Positions 37,101-47,696 of a stretch of DNA of 61,705 nucleotides are shown here, one piece after another (position 1 is the first letter of the stretch; the number at the start of each line of letters is the position of its first letter). The stretch spans positions 1-61,705 of the forward strand of contig JACPYV010000137.1 of assembly GCA_016195825.1 (NCBI GenBank), read 5' to 3'. This DNA is from Burkholderiales bacterium (GTDB lineage Bacteria; Pseudomonadota; Gammaproteobacteria; Burkholderiales; Burkholderiaceae_C). A program made the position numbers and the translations under genes. The notes below the pieces were generated by a model. That model was given only the letters and a program-made list of their open reading frames with translations. It was not told where the DNA came from and made no database searches.

Positions 37101-37632
37101 GCTCCTTGTCGGTCTGCGACAGGCGCGGATCCTGGCGGGCGTAGTCCTGCAGGTTGCGCGCGATGGAGGCGTAGGCGTCCAGTTCCTGGCGGCCGAGGTT
37201 GGTGCCGGCACCAGCATTGGAGCTGTTGAACTTGCTGTTGGCCGATGCGGCGCTGCCGGTCACGACGACCGCTTCCAGCGTCTGGCCGCCCAGGCGGATG
37301 TCGAAGTTCAGGCTTTCTGCCAGTTGCAGGTAGATGTCGTCCTGGCTGCTCTTGTCAGCGCCCTTGACGGCGGTGACGGAGTAAGGACCGCCGACGCGCA
37401 GGCCGCGGGCGCTGTAGCGGCCTTCGGCGTCGGTCACGAGCGTGTTGGCCGAGCCGGATTCACGGTGGACCACGGTCACCGTGGCACCTGCCACCGGCTT
37501 GCCGTCGGCCGTGATGACACGGCCGCCGATGGCAGCCGTCGTGTTCTGCGCCATCGCGGGCGCGGCGGCCACGATGGCCACGGCGGCGCAAAGCGCCGAT
37601 AGCGGGAATCCGGACCCAAACCTGTTGCTCAT
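34156..37632 (-). CDS. Oar-like TonB-dependent receptor with carboxypeptidase-regulatory domain
   Basis: 1158 residues from the ATG at 37630-37632; a longer in-frame version from 37740 is rejected because the signal peptide (SALCAAVAIVAAAPAMAQ) follows this ATG. Next come a carboxypeptidase-regulatory-like beta domain (about 30-110, GGRVITADGKPVAGATVTVV), a plug domain (ITVDGVKINDTFGLESNNLP) and a large barrel with NAVTKSGTNEFKGSVYYVYR and a final aromatic (ITARYEF). This is the Oar/OmpA-related TonB receptor class, which imports large substrates such as peptides or glycans. It is divergent from the nucleotidase at 38070. Confidence 0.9.
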   Translation of the reverse strand: MSNRFGSGFPLSALCAAVAIVAAAPAMAQNTTAAIGGRVITADGKPVAGATVTVVHRESGSANTLVTDAEGRYSARGLRVGGPYSVTAVKGADKSSQDDIYLQLAESLNFDIRLGGQTLEAVVVTGSAASANSKFNSSNAGAGTNLGRQELDAYASIARNLQDYARQDPRLSQTDKERGEISAGGQNSRYNSITVDGVKINDTFGLESNNLPTIKQPISIDAIQSVQVNISNYDVTQQGYTGANINAVTKSGTNEFKGSVYYVYRDDEMSGRRFNRVTGQQFDFLPYTEKTTGVTLGGPIIKDKLFFFASYEEMKSNRAQPEFGPVGSPLTNVAISQATIDAVANIAKTKYGIDVGTPNGPAPVTVKDTLLKVDWNINENHRANIRYTKTDQAETNFGTYSATGLNLTSWWWNQKKTIETVVGQWFADWTPNFSTELKLSNRDYHAEPVNNSKLPAIGLSFSGAAPAGSPAGINTGTRFLNFGTELSRQFNILDTKTVDGYFGANWVLGDHEIKVGADYSNNKVYNAFFQNVNGNYTFACINGPAGTYTTAGLTGAVTCSGLSGALVEAAVLENFSRGRYNGFQVQTPLAGKTLDDGIAKWSIANTGLFLQDAWTLNSSLTLGAGVRYDRTSVPDSPAQNTAVLAAPVVGSVNGNLVTRAAGGFGMNNAVTADGKDLAQPRVWFNYVLDGKANQKKQVRGGFGLFQGAAANVWMSNPFSNTGLATGFVGCGVTGFANCVLGTTTKDGAFNPDPTKQPTTGFGAAAANVDLIDASLSQPSVWKFNLAFDAELPMNMVAGAEWVHTKVKDGVYYQHLNLGAPTKTGTDGRELYYTPGGLSSQCWSATGSALTTAGTLCATSATSAGNRNRALSNAAYNNVLLATGTNKGGGDAITFTLGSIKPVMGLNWQVAYTRTSAKEVSPLTSSVSNSNFNARSVFNPNENVDANSAYLVKDRFNASLNWSQALIGKYKTTVGVFYEGRKGKPYSWTYRNDLNGDGVSGNDLMYVPTGFGSGEVVFLGDTATNKTNETLFWSIVDANKALRDAKGGVVKRNSAFSPFTNSFDVRVSQEIPGFTSKQKGVLTLDILNFGNLLNNRWGRINEIAFASAGGQRRTFVNYVGLDPNGKYIYQVNPVVDDYTQRQVKGESQWAAQITARYEF

Positions 37633-38069
37633 CCCAATCACTCCTGTTGTTCGCGCGGCTGCCGCGCGGCTGGTGTCGAAATACGTCACGAAAACGTCAC
37701 GGAACGCTTGTCGTGGTGGCGGCGCCAAGGCACCCGACATGGGTGTGGCCGCGACAGTGACGGAATTGTCATGACTTTCTGTGACAGAACTTTACGGGTA
37801 AGTCAGAAGTGGCCCGTTTCAGACACTCGGACGCCCCGTCAGGCACTGTCATAGTGCATCTTGCACCGTCAAAACATTGCTGCCTTGTAGCTGTACTACC
37901 CAGTAAATCTTCGGCAAAACCCCCGCCAGACCTACAAATGCACCAATTAGGTGCGATCGAGGGCTTTTGTAAACCTCACCCGCCGGCGGATGGGCTGTCG
38001 CTAAATCACGACAAACTGGCGAAACAAAGCCACTCCTAAGATCGCCGCCTTCGTTCACGCCCCACCGCC
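37633..38069. other. 437-bp divergent control region between the Oar-like receptor and ushA-like genes
   Basis: No gene. Base composition falls here. Perfect inverted repeats are TTCTGT-G-ACAGAA (37777-37789) and GCACC-AATTA-GGTGC (37940-37954). GTCA/TGAC half-sites cluster at 37756-37790, but their 10-bp period does not match a canonical PhoB box (11 bp). No promoter is clear enough to mark. Confidence 0.5.
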
Positions 38070-39749
38070 ATGGCCCGCCTCCATCCCCTCCGCCTGAGTG
38101 CGGGTTTTGCCCTCACCGCCCTGCTCGCCGCCTGCGCGACCCAGCAACCAACCCAGACCACCGAGCTGACGCTGCTGTCGATCAACGACTTCCACGGCAA
38201 CATCCAGCCTGCCAAGCCGACGCCGCTGATGCCGCGCGTGGCGGACCCGGCCACCGGCGAGCTCAAGGCCCAGCCGGCCGGCGGGGTGGCTTACCTGGCA
38301 ACGGCGCTGGCCGATCTGCGTACCAAGAACCCCGACGCCCTCGTCGTGGCCGGCGGCGACCTGATCGGCGCGTCGCCGCTGATCTCCAACCTGCTGCGCG
38401 ACGAGCCGACGCTGGCAGCCATGTCCGAGCTGGGCATCTCGGCCAGCGCCTTGGGCAACCATGAACTGGACGCAGGCCTGCCGGAGCTGCTGCGCCAGGC
38501 ACGCGGCGACTGCGGTGCCAACGGCTGCCTGTGGCCGGGCTACAAGGGCCCCGGCTTTCCCTACCTCGGCGCCAATGTGCTGGACGCGAGCACCGGCAAA
38601 CCCCTGCTGCCCACCCACGTCATCAAGCAAGCCGGCAAGCTCAAGGTGGCCGTCGCCGGCGTTGCGACGCTGGAGACGCCGCATGTCATCGTCGCCCGTG
38701 CCATCAAGGGCATCCGCTTCGCCGACGAGGCCGACACGCTGAACGCGCTCGTGCCCCAGCTCAAGGCCGAGGGTGCGAACGTGCTGGTCGCCGTCATGCA
38801 CGAAGGCGGCGTGCAAGGTCTCGGTGCCGGCGCCAACGACCCGAGCTACGCCTGCCCGACGCTGACCGGCCGCGTGCAGGACATTGCCAAGCGGCTGGAC
38901 CCGGCCTACGCCATCATCATCGGCGGCCACACCCACCAGGCCTACACCTGCAAGATCAACGGCCGCCTCGTGGTGCAGGCCGGCAGCTACGGCGGCTGGA
39001 TCACCGAAAGCCACCTCAAGCTCGACGCCAGCGGGCGCGTGCTTGACGCGCAGGCCGTCAATCACCCCGTGCTGCAGTCGGTCTACGCCCCCAACGCAGC
39101 ACTGGCCGACCTGGTGGCCCGCGCCGCCGCGCTGACCGAAGCCGCCCGCAACAAGCCGGTGGCCACGCTGCCGCGCGGCGCGACGCGCAATGCCAAGGAG
39201 CCCAACGGCGACGCCTGGCTGGGCAACCTGATCGCCGACAGCCAGCTCGCCTTCGCACGCAAGCAGGGCCCGGCCGACATCGCCTTCATGAACCCGGGCG
39301 GCATCCGCGCCGACCTGACGGTGGAAGCCGGCAAGCCCACCACGATGAGCGACCTGCTCGCCATCCAGCCCTTCGGCAACGACATCGTCGCGCTGACGCT
39401 GACAGGCCAGCAGCTGTTCGACATCTTGGAGCGCCAGCTCCCCAAAGGTGACGCGTCGCCGCGCATGCTGCAGCCCTCCTCCACGCTGCGCTACCGCTGG
39501 CGCATGGGCGCCGACGGGAACGCCCAGCTGGGCGAGATCCTGATCGACGGCCAGCCGCTGAGCCGCACGCGTGACTACCGCATCGTCGTCAACAACTTCC
39601 TGTCCGAAGGCGGCGACGCCCAGACCGGCTTCAAACATGGCCGCGACCGCGCTGTGCTGGGCACCGACATCGACGCCCTGGTCGAGCTGCTGCGCGACAA
39701 CCCCCAGGCCCTGGCCCAGGCCACGCCCGGCCGCATCGTGCGCGAATAG
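38070..39749 (+). CDS. UshA-like 5'-nucleotidase lipoprotein
   Basis: 559 residues. A lipoprotein signal ends in LLAAC (Cys about residue 22). The metallophosphatase domain carries the metal ligands LLSINDFHGNI, VAGGDLIGASP, ALGNHELD, VAVMHEGG and IIGGHTHQAYTC. The C-terminal 5'-nucleotidase domain has GNLIADSQLAFAR, FMNPGGIRADL and IQPFGNDIVALTLTG. Such enzymes hydrolyse nucleotides or UDP-sugars in the periplasm to salvage nucleosides and phosphate. The lipid anchor distinguishes it from soluble UshA. It is divergent from the Oar-like receptor, which hints at a joint nutrient-uptake role. Confidence 0.93.
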   Translation: MARLHPLRLSAGFALTALLAACATQQPTQTTELTLLSINDFHGNIQPAKPTPLMPRVADPATGELKAQPAGGVAYLATALADLRTKNPDALVVAGGDLIGASPLISNLLRDEPTLAAMSELGISASALGNHELDAGLPELLRQARGDCGANGCLWPGYKGPGFPYLGANVLDASTGKPLLPTHVIKQAGKLKVAVAGVATLETPHVIVARAIKGIRFADEADTLNALVPQLKAEGANVLVAVMHEGGVQGLGAGANDPSYACPTLTGRVQDIAKRLDPAYAIIIGGHTHQAYTCKINGRLVVQAGSYGGWITESHLKLDASGRVLDAQAVNHPVLQSVYAPNAALADLVARAAALTEAARNKPVATLPRGATRNAKEPNGDAWLGNLIADSQLAFARKQGPADIAFMNPGGIRADLTVEAGKPTTMSDLLAIQPFGNDIVALTLTGQQLFDILERQLPKGDASPRMLQPSSTLRYRWRMGADGNAQLGEILIDGQPLSRTRDYRIVVNNFLSEGGDAQTGFKHGRDRAVLGTDIDALVELLRDNPQALAQATPGRIVRE

Positions 39750-39882
39750 GCGCTGCCGCGGTCCCGGCCTAGGGCAAACCTGTCACTAGTTGTAGCTACC
39801 CTGCCGCGGTTGACCTGACAGGCCGGCCCTAGACTCAAGGCGTCCGGCACCGCAAGCCGGGCGCCAGCGGTTCGGGGGAGCG

Positions 39883-42375
<2,493 letters not shown>

Positions 42376-42379
<4 letters not shown>

Positions 42380-43314
42380 TGCAGATGTCGCTGCCCGAGC
42401 ACACGCCGCTGCTGCCTGGCCACACGCCGCTGGGCCGTCGCCCGCGCTTGCTGATCGTCGACGACCAGCCCGTCAACATCCAGGCGCTGCACCGCGTCTT
42501 CGCGGCCGACTGCCAGGTGCTGATGGCCACCGCCGGCGAGCGGGCGCTGCAGCTGTGCCGCGAGCGCCAGCCCGACCTCGTGCTGCTGGACGTGCAAATG
42601 CCCGGCATGGACGGCCACGAACTCTGCGCCCAGCTCAAGGCCGACCCGCTGCTGCGCGGCATCGCCGTCATCTTCGTCACCGCCCAGGACACGCCCGACG
42701 AGGAGACCCGCGCACTGGATGCCGGCGCGGCCGACTTCATCACCAAGCCCTTCAACCCCACCGTCGTGCGCGCCCGCGTGCGTACCCAGTTGACGCTCAA
42801 GGCCCAGGCCGACCTGCTGCGCGAGCTCGCCTTCATCGACGGCCTGACCGGTGTGCACAACCGGCGCCATTTCGACGAGCGCTTCGCCGCGGAGACCCGC
42901 CGCGCGCTGCGCACCCGCTCGCCGCTGGCCGTGCTGATGGCCGACGTGGACCACTTCAAGCGCTACAACGACCAGTGCGGCCACCTCGCGGGCGACGACT
43001 GCCTGCGCCGTGTCGCCGCCACGCTGCGTGCCTGCCTGCGCCGGCCGACCGACCTGCTGGCCCGCTACGGCGGCGAGGAATTCGTCTGCCTGCTGCCCGA
43101 CACCGATCTGGCCGGCGCCATCGGCGTGGCGCAGGGCATGGAGGACGCCGTGCGCGGCCTGGGCCTGCCCCACCCGGGCGTGGACGGCATCGTGACCATC
43201 AGCGTCGGAGTGGCCGCCGAGGGCGAGGTCACCGGACTCGTGGAAGCGGCCGACCGCGCGCTGTACCTGGCCAAGGCAGCCGGGCGGGGGCGGGTGAGCT
43301 GGGTGGAAGGGTGA
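42376..43314 (+). CDS. Response regulator with diguanylate cyclase output (REC-GGEEF)
   Basis: 312 residues from the ATG at 42376, overlapping the hybrid-kinase stop (ATGA). Receiver (about 20-140): IVDDQPVNIQAL, phospho-Asp in LVLLDVQMPGMDG, Lys in FITKPFNP. GGDEF domain (about 150-308): LTGVHNRRHFDERF, VDHFKRYNDQCGH, active site RYGGEEFVCLL, with RxxD (RPTD) at the inhibitory-site distance. It should make c-di-GMP when phosphorylated, most simply by the coupled hybrid kinase whose Hpt would be the donor. The kinase frameshift may therefore uncouple it. Confidence 0.93.
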
Positions 43315-43461
43315 TGTGGGCGAGCGGTGCAAAGCTCGTGATCGGCCAGTGCCTGCGGCACGTCCGTGGACAGCCTCCGGCTGCCCTTGGTCGAGCCTGA
43401 GCGGGCATCATCTTGAACGTCCACGCCCAGCAAAAACGGCCCTCGCAGGGCCGTTGTTGTT

Positions 43462-43535
43462 TGGAGCGGGTGATGGGAATCGAACCCACGTAGTCAGCTT
43501 GGGAAGCTGAAGTTCTACCATTGAACTACACCCGC
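43462..43535 (-). tRNA. tRNA-Gly (anticodon CCC)
   Basis: The minus strand folds as a cloverleaf: acceptor GCGGGTG/CACCCGC, a D arm with GTTC/GAAC, anticodon stem TCAGC/GCTGA around loop TTCCCAA (anticodon CCC, reading GGG), T arm GTGGG/CCCAT with TTCGATT, discriminator T and an encoded CCA. 74 nt including CCA. It is isolated, between the cyclase and the PA2779-like gene. Confidence 0.95.
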
Positions 43536-43682
43536 AATGGGGCGCGAGTTTACGCGATCGCCAGCCTCGCCCCGCCTTGTAGGACAAGGCCGCGACTTGG
43601 GTTGGGCAGCGCATGCAAGCCGGCGCCCGGCCCTAGCATGCCGGCCCATTCCACAACCGTCCCGCTGCTGCAAGAGGCCGAC

Positions 43683-44084
43683 ATGAACAAAGCAAAGCGC
43701 ATCCTCACCTCTGTCCTGATTTCTTCGCTGGTCTTCAGCGGCATGGCCCAGGCAGCGCCCACGGCGCTGATCAGCACCGAACAGGCCGCCGCCGCCCTGC
43801 AGGCGGCGCCGCGCAGCGAAGCGCACGCCCGCCTGCAGGCCACGCTGGACCGCGCCGACCTGGCGGCGATGCTGCAGGCCCGCGGCGTGTCCGTCGACGA
43901 GATGCGCGCCCGCGTTGATGCGCTGACCGACGCCGAGGCCCAGCAGATGCTGACGCAGATCGACCAGGCCCCCGCCGGCAGCGGCGACGTGCTCGGTGTG
44001 GTGTTCACCATCTTCATCATCCTGCTGGTGACCGACATCCTGGGTCTGACCAAGGTGTTCCCGTTCACCCGCTCGGTGCGTTGA
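43683..44084 (+). CDS. PA2779-family small membrane protein
   Basis: 133 residues from the ATG at 43683 (AGAGG upstream). A signal peptide (RILTSVLISSLVFSGMAQAA), a helical amphipathic middle (ARLQATLDRADLAAMLQARG, then VSVDEMRARVDALTDAEAQQ) and a C-terminal transmembrane helix (GVVFTIFIILLVTDILGLTK) match the PA2779 family, which is usually paired with a PA2778-type cysteine peptidase, as here. Its function is not known. The stop TGA overlaps the TTG start of the next gene. Confidence 0.85.
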   Translation: MNKAKRILTSVLISSLVFSGMAQAAPTALISTEQAAAALQAAPRSEAHARLQATLDRADLAAMLQARGVSVDEMRARVDALTDAEAQQMLTQIDQAPAGSGDVLGVVFTIFIILLVTDILGLTKVFPFTRSVR

Positions 44085-45028
44085 TCGCCAGGCTTGCCTG
44101 CGCCGTCGCCGCGCTAGGCCTGAGCGGCTGCGCGGCCTTCTTCACGCCGCCCCAGACGGCCGCGCTGCAGGCCACGCCACCCGCCGGGCTGCCGGTGCGG
44201 GCCGAGCGGGTGGAGACGCCCTTCTTCCCGCAGACGCGCGACCACTGCGGTCCGGCGGCACTGGCCACCGTGCTGGCCGACATCGGCATGCCCGCCGATC
44301 CCGACAAACTGGCGGACGCCGTGTTCCTGCCGTCGCGCGGCGGCAGTCTGCAGTTGGAGATGGTCGGCGGCGCCCGCCGCCAGGGCGCCGTGGCCACGCA
44401 GCTGCCGCGCGAGCTCGAAGCGCTGCTGCGCGAGGTCGCAGCCGGCCATCCGGTCGTCGTGCTGCAGAACCTGGGCCTGGACTGGCTGCCGCGATGGCAT
44501 TACGCGGTCGTCGTCGGCTACGACCTGGCGGCGCGCGAGCTGGTGCTGCGCAGCGGCACGACGCAGCGCGAGACGCTGGCACTGCGCACCTTCGAATACA
44601 CCTGGGCACGCGGCGGCCGCTGGGCCGTCACCGTGCTGCCGCCGGACCGTCTCCCCGCCATGGCCGCCGAAGCCGACGCGCTGGAGGCTGCCGTGGGTTT
44701 CGAGCGCGCTGCGCCGCCAGCCCGCGCGGCGCTGGCCTATCGCACGCTGCTGACACGCTGGCCTGCCAACCTGCTGGCCGGCATCGGGCTGGGCAACACG
44801 CTGAATGCGGCGGGCGACACGACGGGCGCGCAGGCGGCCTTCGAGGATGTCGCGCAGCGGCATGACAGCGCCGTGGCCTGGAACAACCTGGCGCGGTTGC
44901 GGCTGGACGCGGGTGACCGCACCGGGGCACGCGCCGCAGCCGACCGGGCGGTGCAGCGGGCCGAAGCCGCCGAGCCGGCCTGGCGCGATGTGGCGCGCGC
45001 CACACAGGCGGCGTCGAACGCGCGCTGA
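44081..45028 (+). CDS. PA2778-family lipoprotein cysteine peptidase with TPR-like tail
   Basis: 315 residues from TTG at 44081-44083, forming TTGA with the previous stop. A lipoprotein signal ends LGLSGC (Cys about 16). The C39-like peptidase domain shows the catalytic Cys in RDHCGPAALATVLADIGMP and the His in WLPRWHYAVVVGYDLAAREL, with a preceding VVVLQNLGLDW. The C-terminal 110 residues are alpha-helical repeats (PANLLAGIGLGNTLNAAGDT, WNNLARLRLDAGDR), TPR-type. It is probably anchored in the periplasm and acts with the PA2779-like protein; the substrate is unknown. Confidence 0.87.
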   Translation: MIARLACAVAALGLSGCAAFFTPPQTAALQATPPAGLPVRAERVETPFFPQTRDHCGPAALATVLADIGMPADPDKLADAVFLPSRGGSLQLEMVGGARRQGAVATQLPRELEALLREVAAGHPVVVLQNLGLDWLPRWHYAVVVGYDLAARELVLRSGTTQRETLALRTFEYTWARGGRWAVTVLPPDRLPAMAAEADALEAAVGFERAAPPARAALAYRTLLTRWPANLLAGIGLGNTLNAAGDTTGAQAAFEDVAQRHDSAVAWNNLARLRLDAGDRTGARAAADRAVQRAEAAEPAWRDVARATQAASNAR

Positions 45029-45076
45029 GTCCGGACCGAGGACAGGCCCTGCGGCCTCGCCACCGCCGGGCGAAGG

Positions 45077-45100
45077 CCTGCCGACCTGCATGTCGGCAGG
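45077..45100 (+). terminator. Possible terminator hairpin
   Basis: CCTGCCGAC (45077-45085) pairs perfectly with GTCGGCAGG (45092-45100), loop CTGCAT, 48 bp after the PA2778-like gene. There is no T-run, so confidence is limited. Confidence 0.45.
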
Positions 45101-45134
45101 CAAGAGCCCTGTTCGCGCGGCTACAGTCGCGCGC

Positions 45135-47696
45135 ATGACGTCCTCCGCTGTTTCGCGTCCGCCCGCCACCTTGGTCCTTGCGTGGCGCCAGTTGCTGCGG
45201 GACTGGCGGGCTGGCGAGCTGCGGCTGCTGATGCTGGCCGTGGCGCTGGCCGTCGCGGCGCTGTGCGCGGTGGCCTTCCTGTCCGACCGGCTCGACCAGG
45301 GCCTGCGCCGGGATGCGGCCCAGTTGCTGGGCGGCGATGCCGTCGTCGCCAGCGACCAGCCGACGCCCCAGCCACTCGTCGACCTGGCCGCCGCACAACA
45401 GCTGACGGCCGTGCGCAGCGCCACCTTCCCGAGCATGGCGCGCGCCTAAGAGGCGCGCGGGGGCGAGAGCCGCCTGGTCGCCGTGAAGGCGGTCGGCGCC
45501 GGCTACCCGCTGCGTGGCCGCATCGCGCTGCGCGAGGCCTTGCCCGGGCGCGCCGGGGCGCCGGCGCCCGGCGAGGTGTGGGTCGACCCGGCCGTGGCCG
45601 ATGGCCTGGGCCTGAAGCTGGGCGACACGCTGCTGCTGGGCGACGGCAGCTTCAAGCTGGCCGCCATCATCCAGACCGAGCCCGACCGCGGTGCCGGATT
45701 CATGAACTTCGCGCCGCGGCTGATGATGGCCGAGAGCGACCTGGCCGCGACCCGGCTCGTGCAGCCGGCCAGCCGCATCACCTACCGCCTGGCGCTGGGG
45801 CCCGGCGCGGGCGCGGCGGCCGACGCGGTGCGGCGCTTCGTCAGCGGCGCCGAGCAGATGGTCGAGAAGGACAAGCTGCGCGGCGTGCGGCTGGAGTCGC
45901 TGGAATCCGGCCGCCCCGAGATGCGCCAGACGCTGGACCGTGCGGCGCGCTTCCTGCGCCTGGTGGCGATGCTGTCGGCGCTGCTCGCGGCCGTGGCCGT
46001 GGCGCTGGCTGCGCGCGACTTCGCGGCCCGCCACCTGGATGCCTGCGCGATGCTGCGCGTGCTGGGCCAGCCGCAGCGGCGCATCGCCTGGGCCTACGGG
46101 CTGGAGTTCCTGCTCGCGGGCCTGGCTGCCAGCCTCGCCGGGGTGCTGATCGGCCTGGCGCTGCACCAGGTCTTCGTGTCGCTGCTGGCCGGCCTCATCA
46201 GCGTGGACCTGCCGGCCCCCAGCGTCTGGCCGGCACTGCTCGGACTGGGCCTGGGCCTGTCCCTGCTGCTGGGCTTCGGCCTGCCGCCGGTGCTGCAACT
46301 GGCCGCCGTGCCGCCGCTGCGCGTGATCCGGCGTGACCTGGGCGCGCCCAAGGCGGGCTCGCTGCTGGTGCTGGGCGCCGGCGTGGCGGGTCTGGCGGCC
46401 ATATTGGTCGTGCTGGCGGGCGACCTGAAGCTGGGCGGCATCGCAGCGGCAGGGTTTGCGGGCGCGGTGCTGCTGTTTGCGGGGCTGGCCTGGGTGGCGG
46501 TCAAGCTGCTGCGCCGCATCGTCCCCACCAACGTCAGCGGCGCGAGCGTGCCGCGCTGGCTGCTGCTGGCCACGCGCCAGGTCGCGGCGCGGCCGGGCTT
46601 CGCCGTCATGCAGGTGGCATCGCTGGCCGTGGGGCTGCTGGCGCTGGCGCTGCTGGTGCTGCTGCGCACGGACCTCATCGACAGCTGGCGCCGCGCCACG
46701 CCGGCCTCGGCGCCGGACCGCTTCGTCATCAACATCCAGCCCGACCAGAGCGAGGCCTTCCGCAAGACGCTCACGGACGCGGGCGTGAAGAGTTTTGACT
46801 GGAACCCGATGATCCGCGGCCGGCTGACCACCATCAACGGCGAGGTCGTGCAGGCCAAGCGCTTTGCCGAGGAGCGCGCCCAGCGCCTGGCCGAGCGCGA
46901 GTTCAACCTCAGCCACAGCGGCGAGCAGCCCGCCCACAACCAGATCGTGTCGGGGCGCTGGGGCGCCGCTGCCCCTGGCGAGCTGGGCCTGAGCGTGGAA
47001 GAAGGCCTGGCGCAGACGCTGAGCCTCAAGCTCGGCGACACGCTGGCCTTCGACATCGCCGGCCAGCCGGTGCAGGGCCGCATCACCAGCCTGCGCAAGG
47101 TCGACTGGTCGTCCATGCGGGTCAACTTCTTCGTGCTGTTCGAGGCTGCCGAGCTGCCGGACCTGCCGGCCACGCAGATCGCGGCCTTTCGGCTGCCCGC
47201 GGGTGCGAAGCTCGACCGTGAACTGGCACGCCAGTTCCCCAACCTGACCGTCATCGACGTGTCGGCCCAGCTCAACCAGGTGCAGGGCGTGCTGGACCAG
47301 GTCATCCAGGCCGTGCAGTTCCTGTTCAGCTTTACGCTGGCGACCGGCCTGGTCGTACTGCTGGCGGCTGTGGGCAGCACACGGGAGGCGCGCACGCGCG
47401 AATTCGGGCTGATGCGGGCCCTGGGGGCGCCGTCGGCGCTGCTGGCCCAGGTGCAACGCGCCGAACTGCTGGGCGTGGGCGCGCTGGCGGGCCTGCTGGC
47501 CGGTGGCGTGGCACTGGTGCTGGCGGCGCTGCTGGCGCGCTACGTGTTCGAGTTCGACTGGCAGATCAAGCCTTGGGTGCCGCTGGTCAGCGCGGCCTGC
47601 GGCGCGCTGTTGGCCTGGGGTGCCGGCTGGTGGAGCCTGCGCGGCGTGCTGCAGCGGCCCGTCATGCAGACGCTGCGAGAGGCCCAGGCGGAATGA
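45135..47696 (+). pseudogene. YbbP-like ABC transporter permease with an in-frame stop codon
   Basis: The ATG at 45135 opens a typical YbbP N-terminus (LAWRQLLRDWRAGELRLLML, SDRLDQGLRRDAAQLLGGDA). At codon 105 (45447-45449) a TAA follows TFPSMARA. The same frame then continues EARGGESRLVAVKAVGAGYPLR to 47696 with the full set of FtsX-type helices and the end TREARTREFGLMRALGAPSA. Intact, it would be about 853 residues. GAA to TAA would be a single change. The stop lies at the tip of a perfect 9-bp inverted repeat (45439-45447 with 45451-45459). The partner ATPase (YbbA) is not adjacent. Restart could occur at GTG 45483, giving a protein lacking the first helix. Confidence 0.8.

Noticed and set aside
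34045..37602. 1185-codon plus-strand frame opposite the Oar-like receptor
   Set aside because: Antisense shadow. The receptor on the other strand has signal peptide, plug and barrel features.
37756..37790. Pho box upstream of the nucleotidase and receptor
   Set aside because: GTCA half-sites are present but their period is 10 bp instead of 11, and the match is incomplete.
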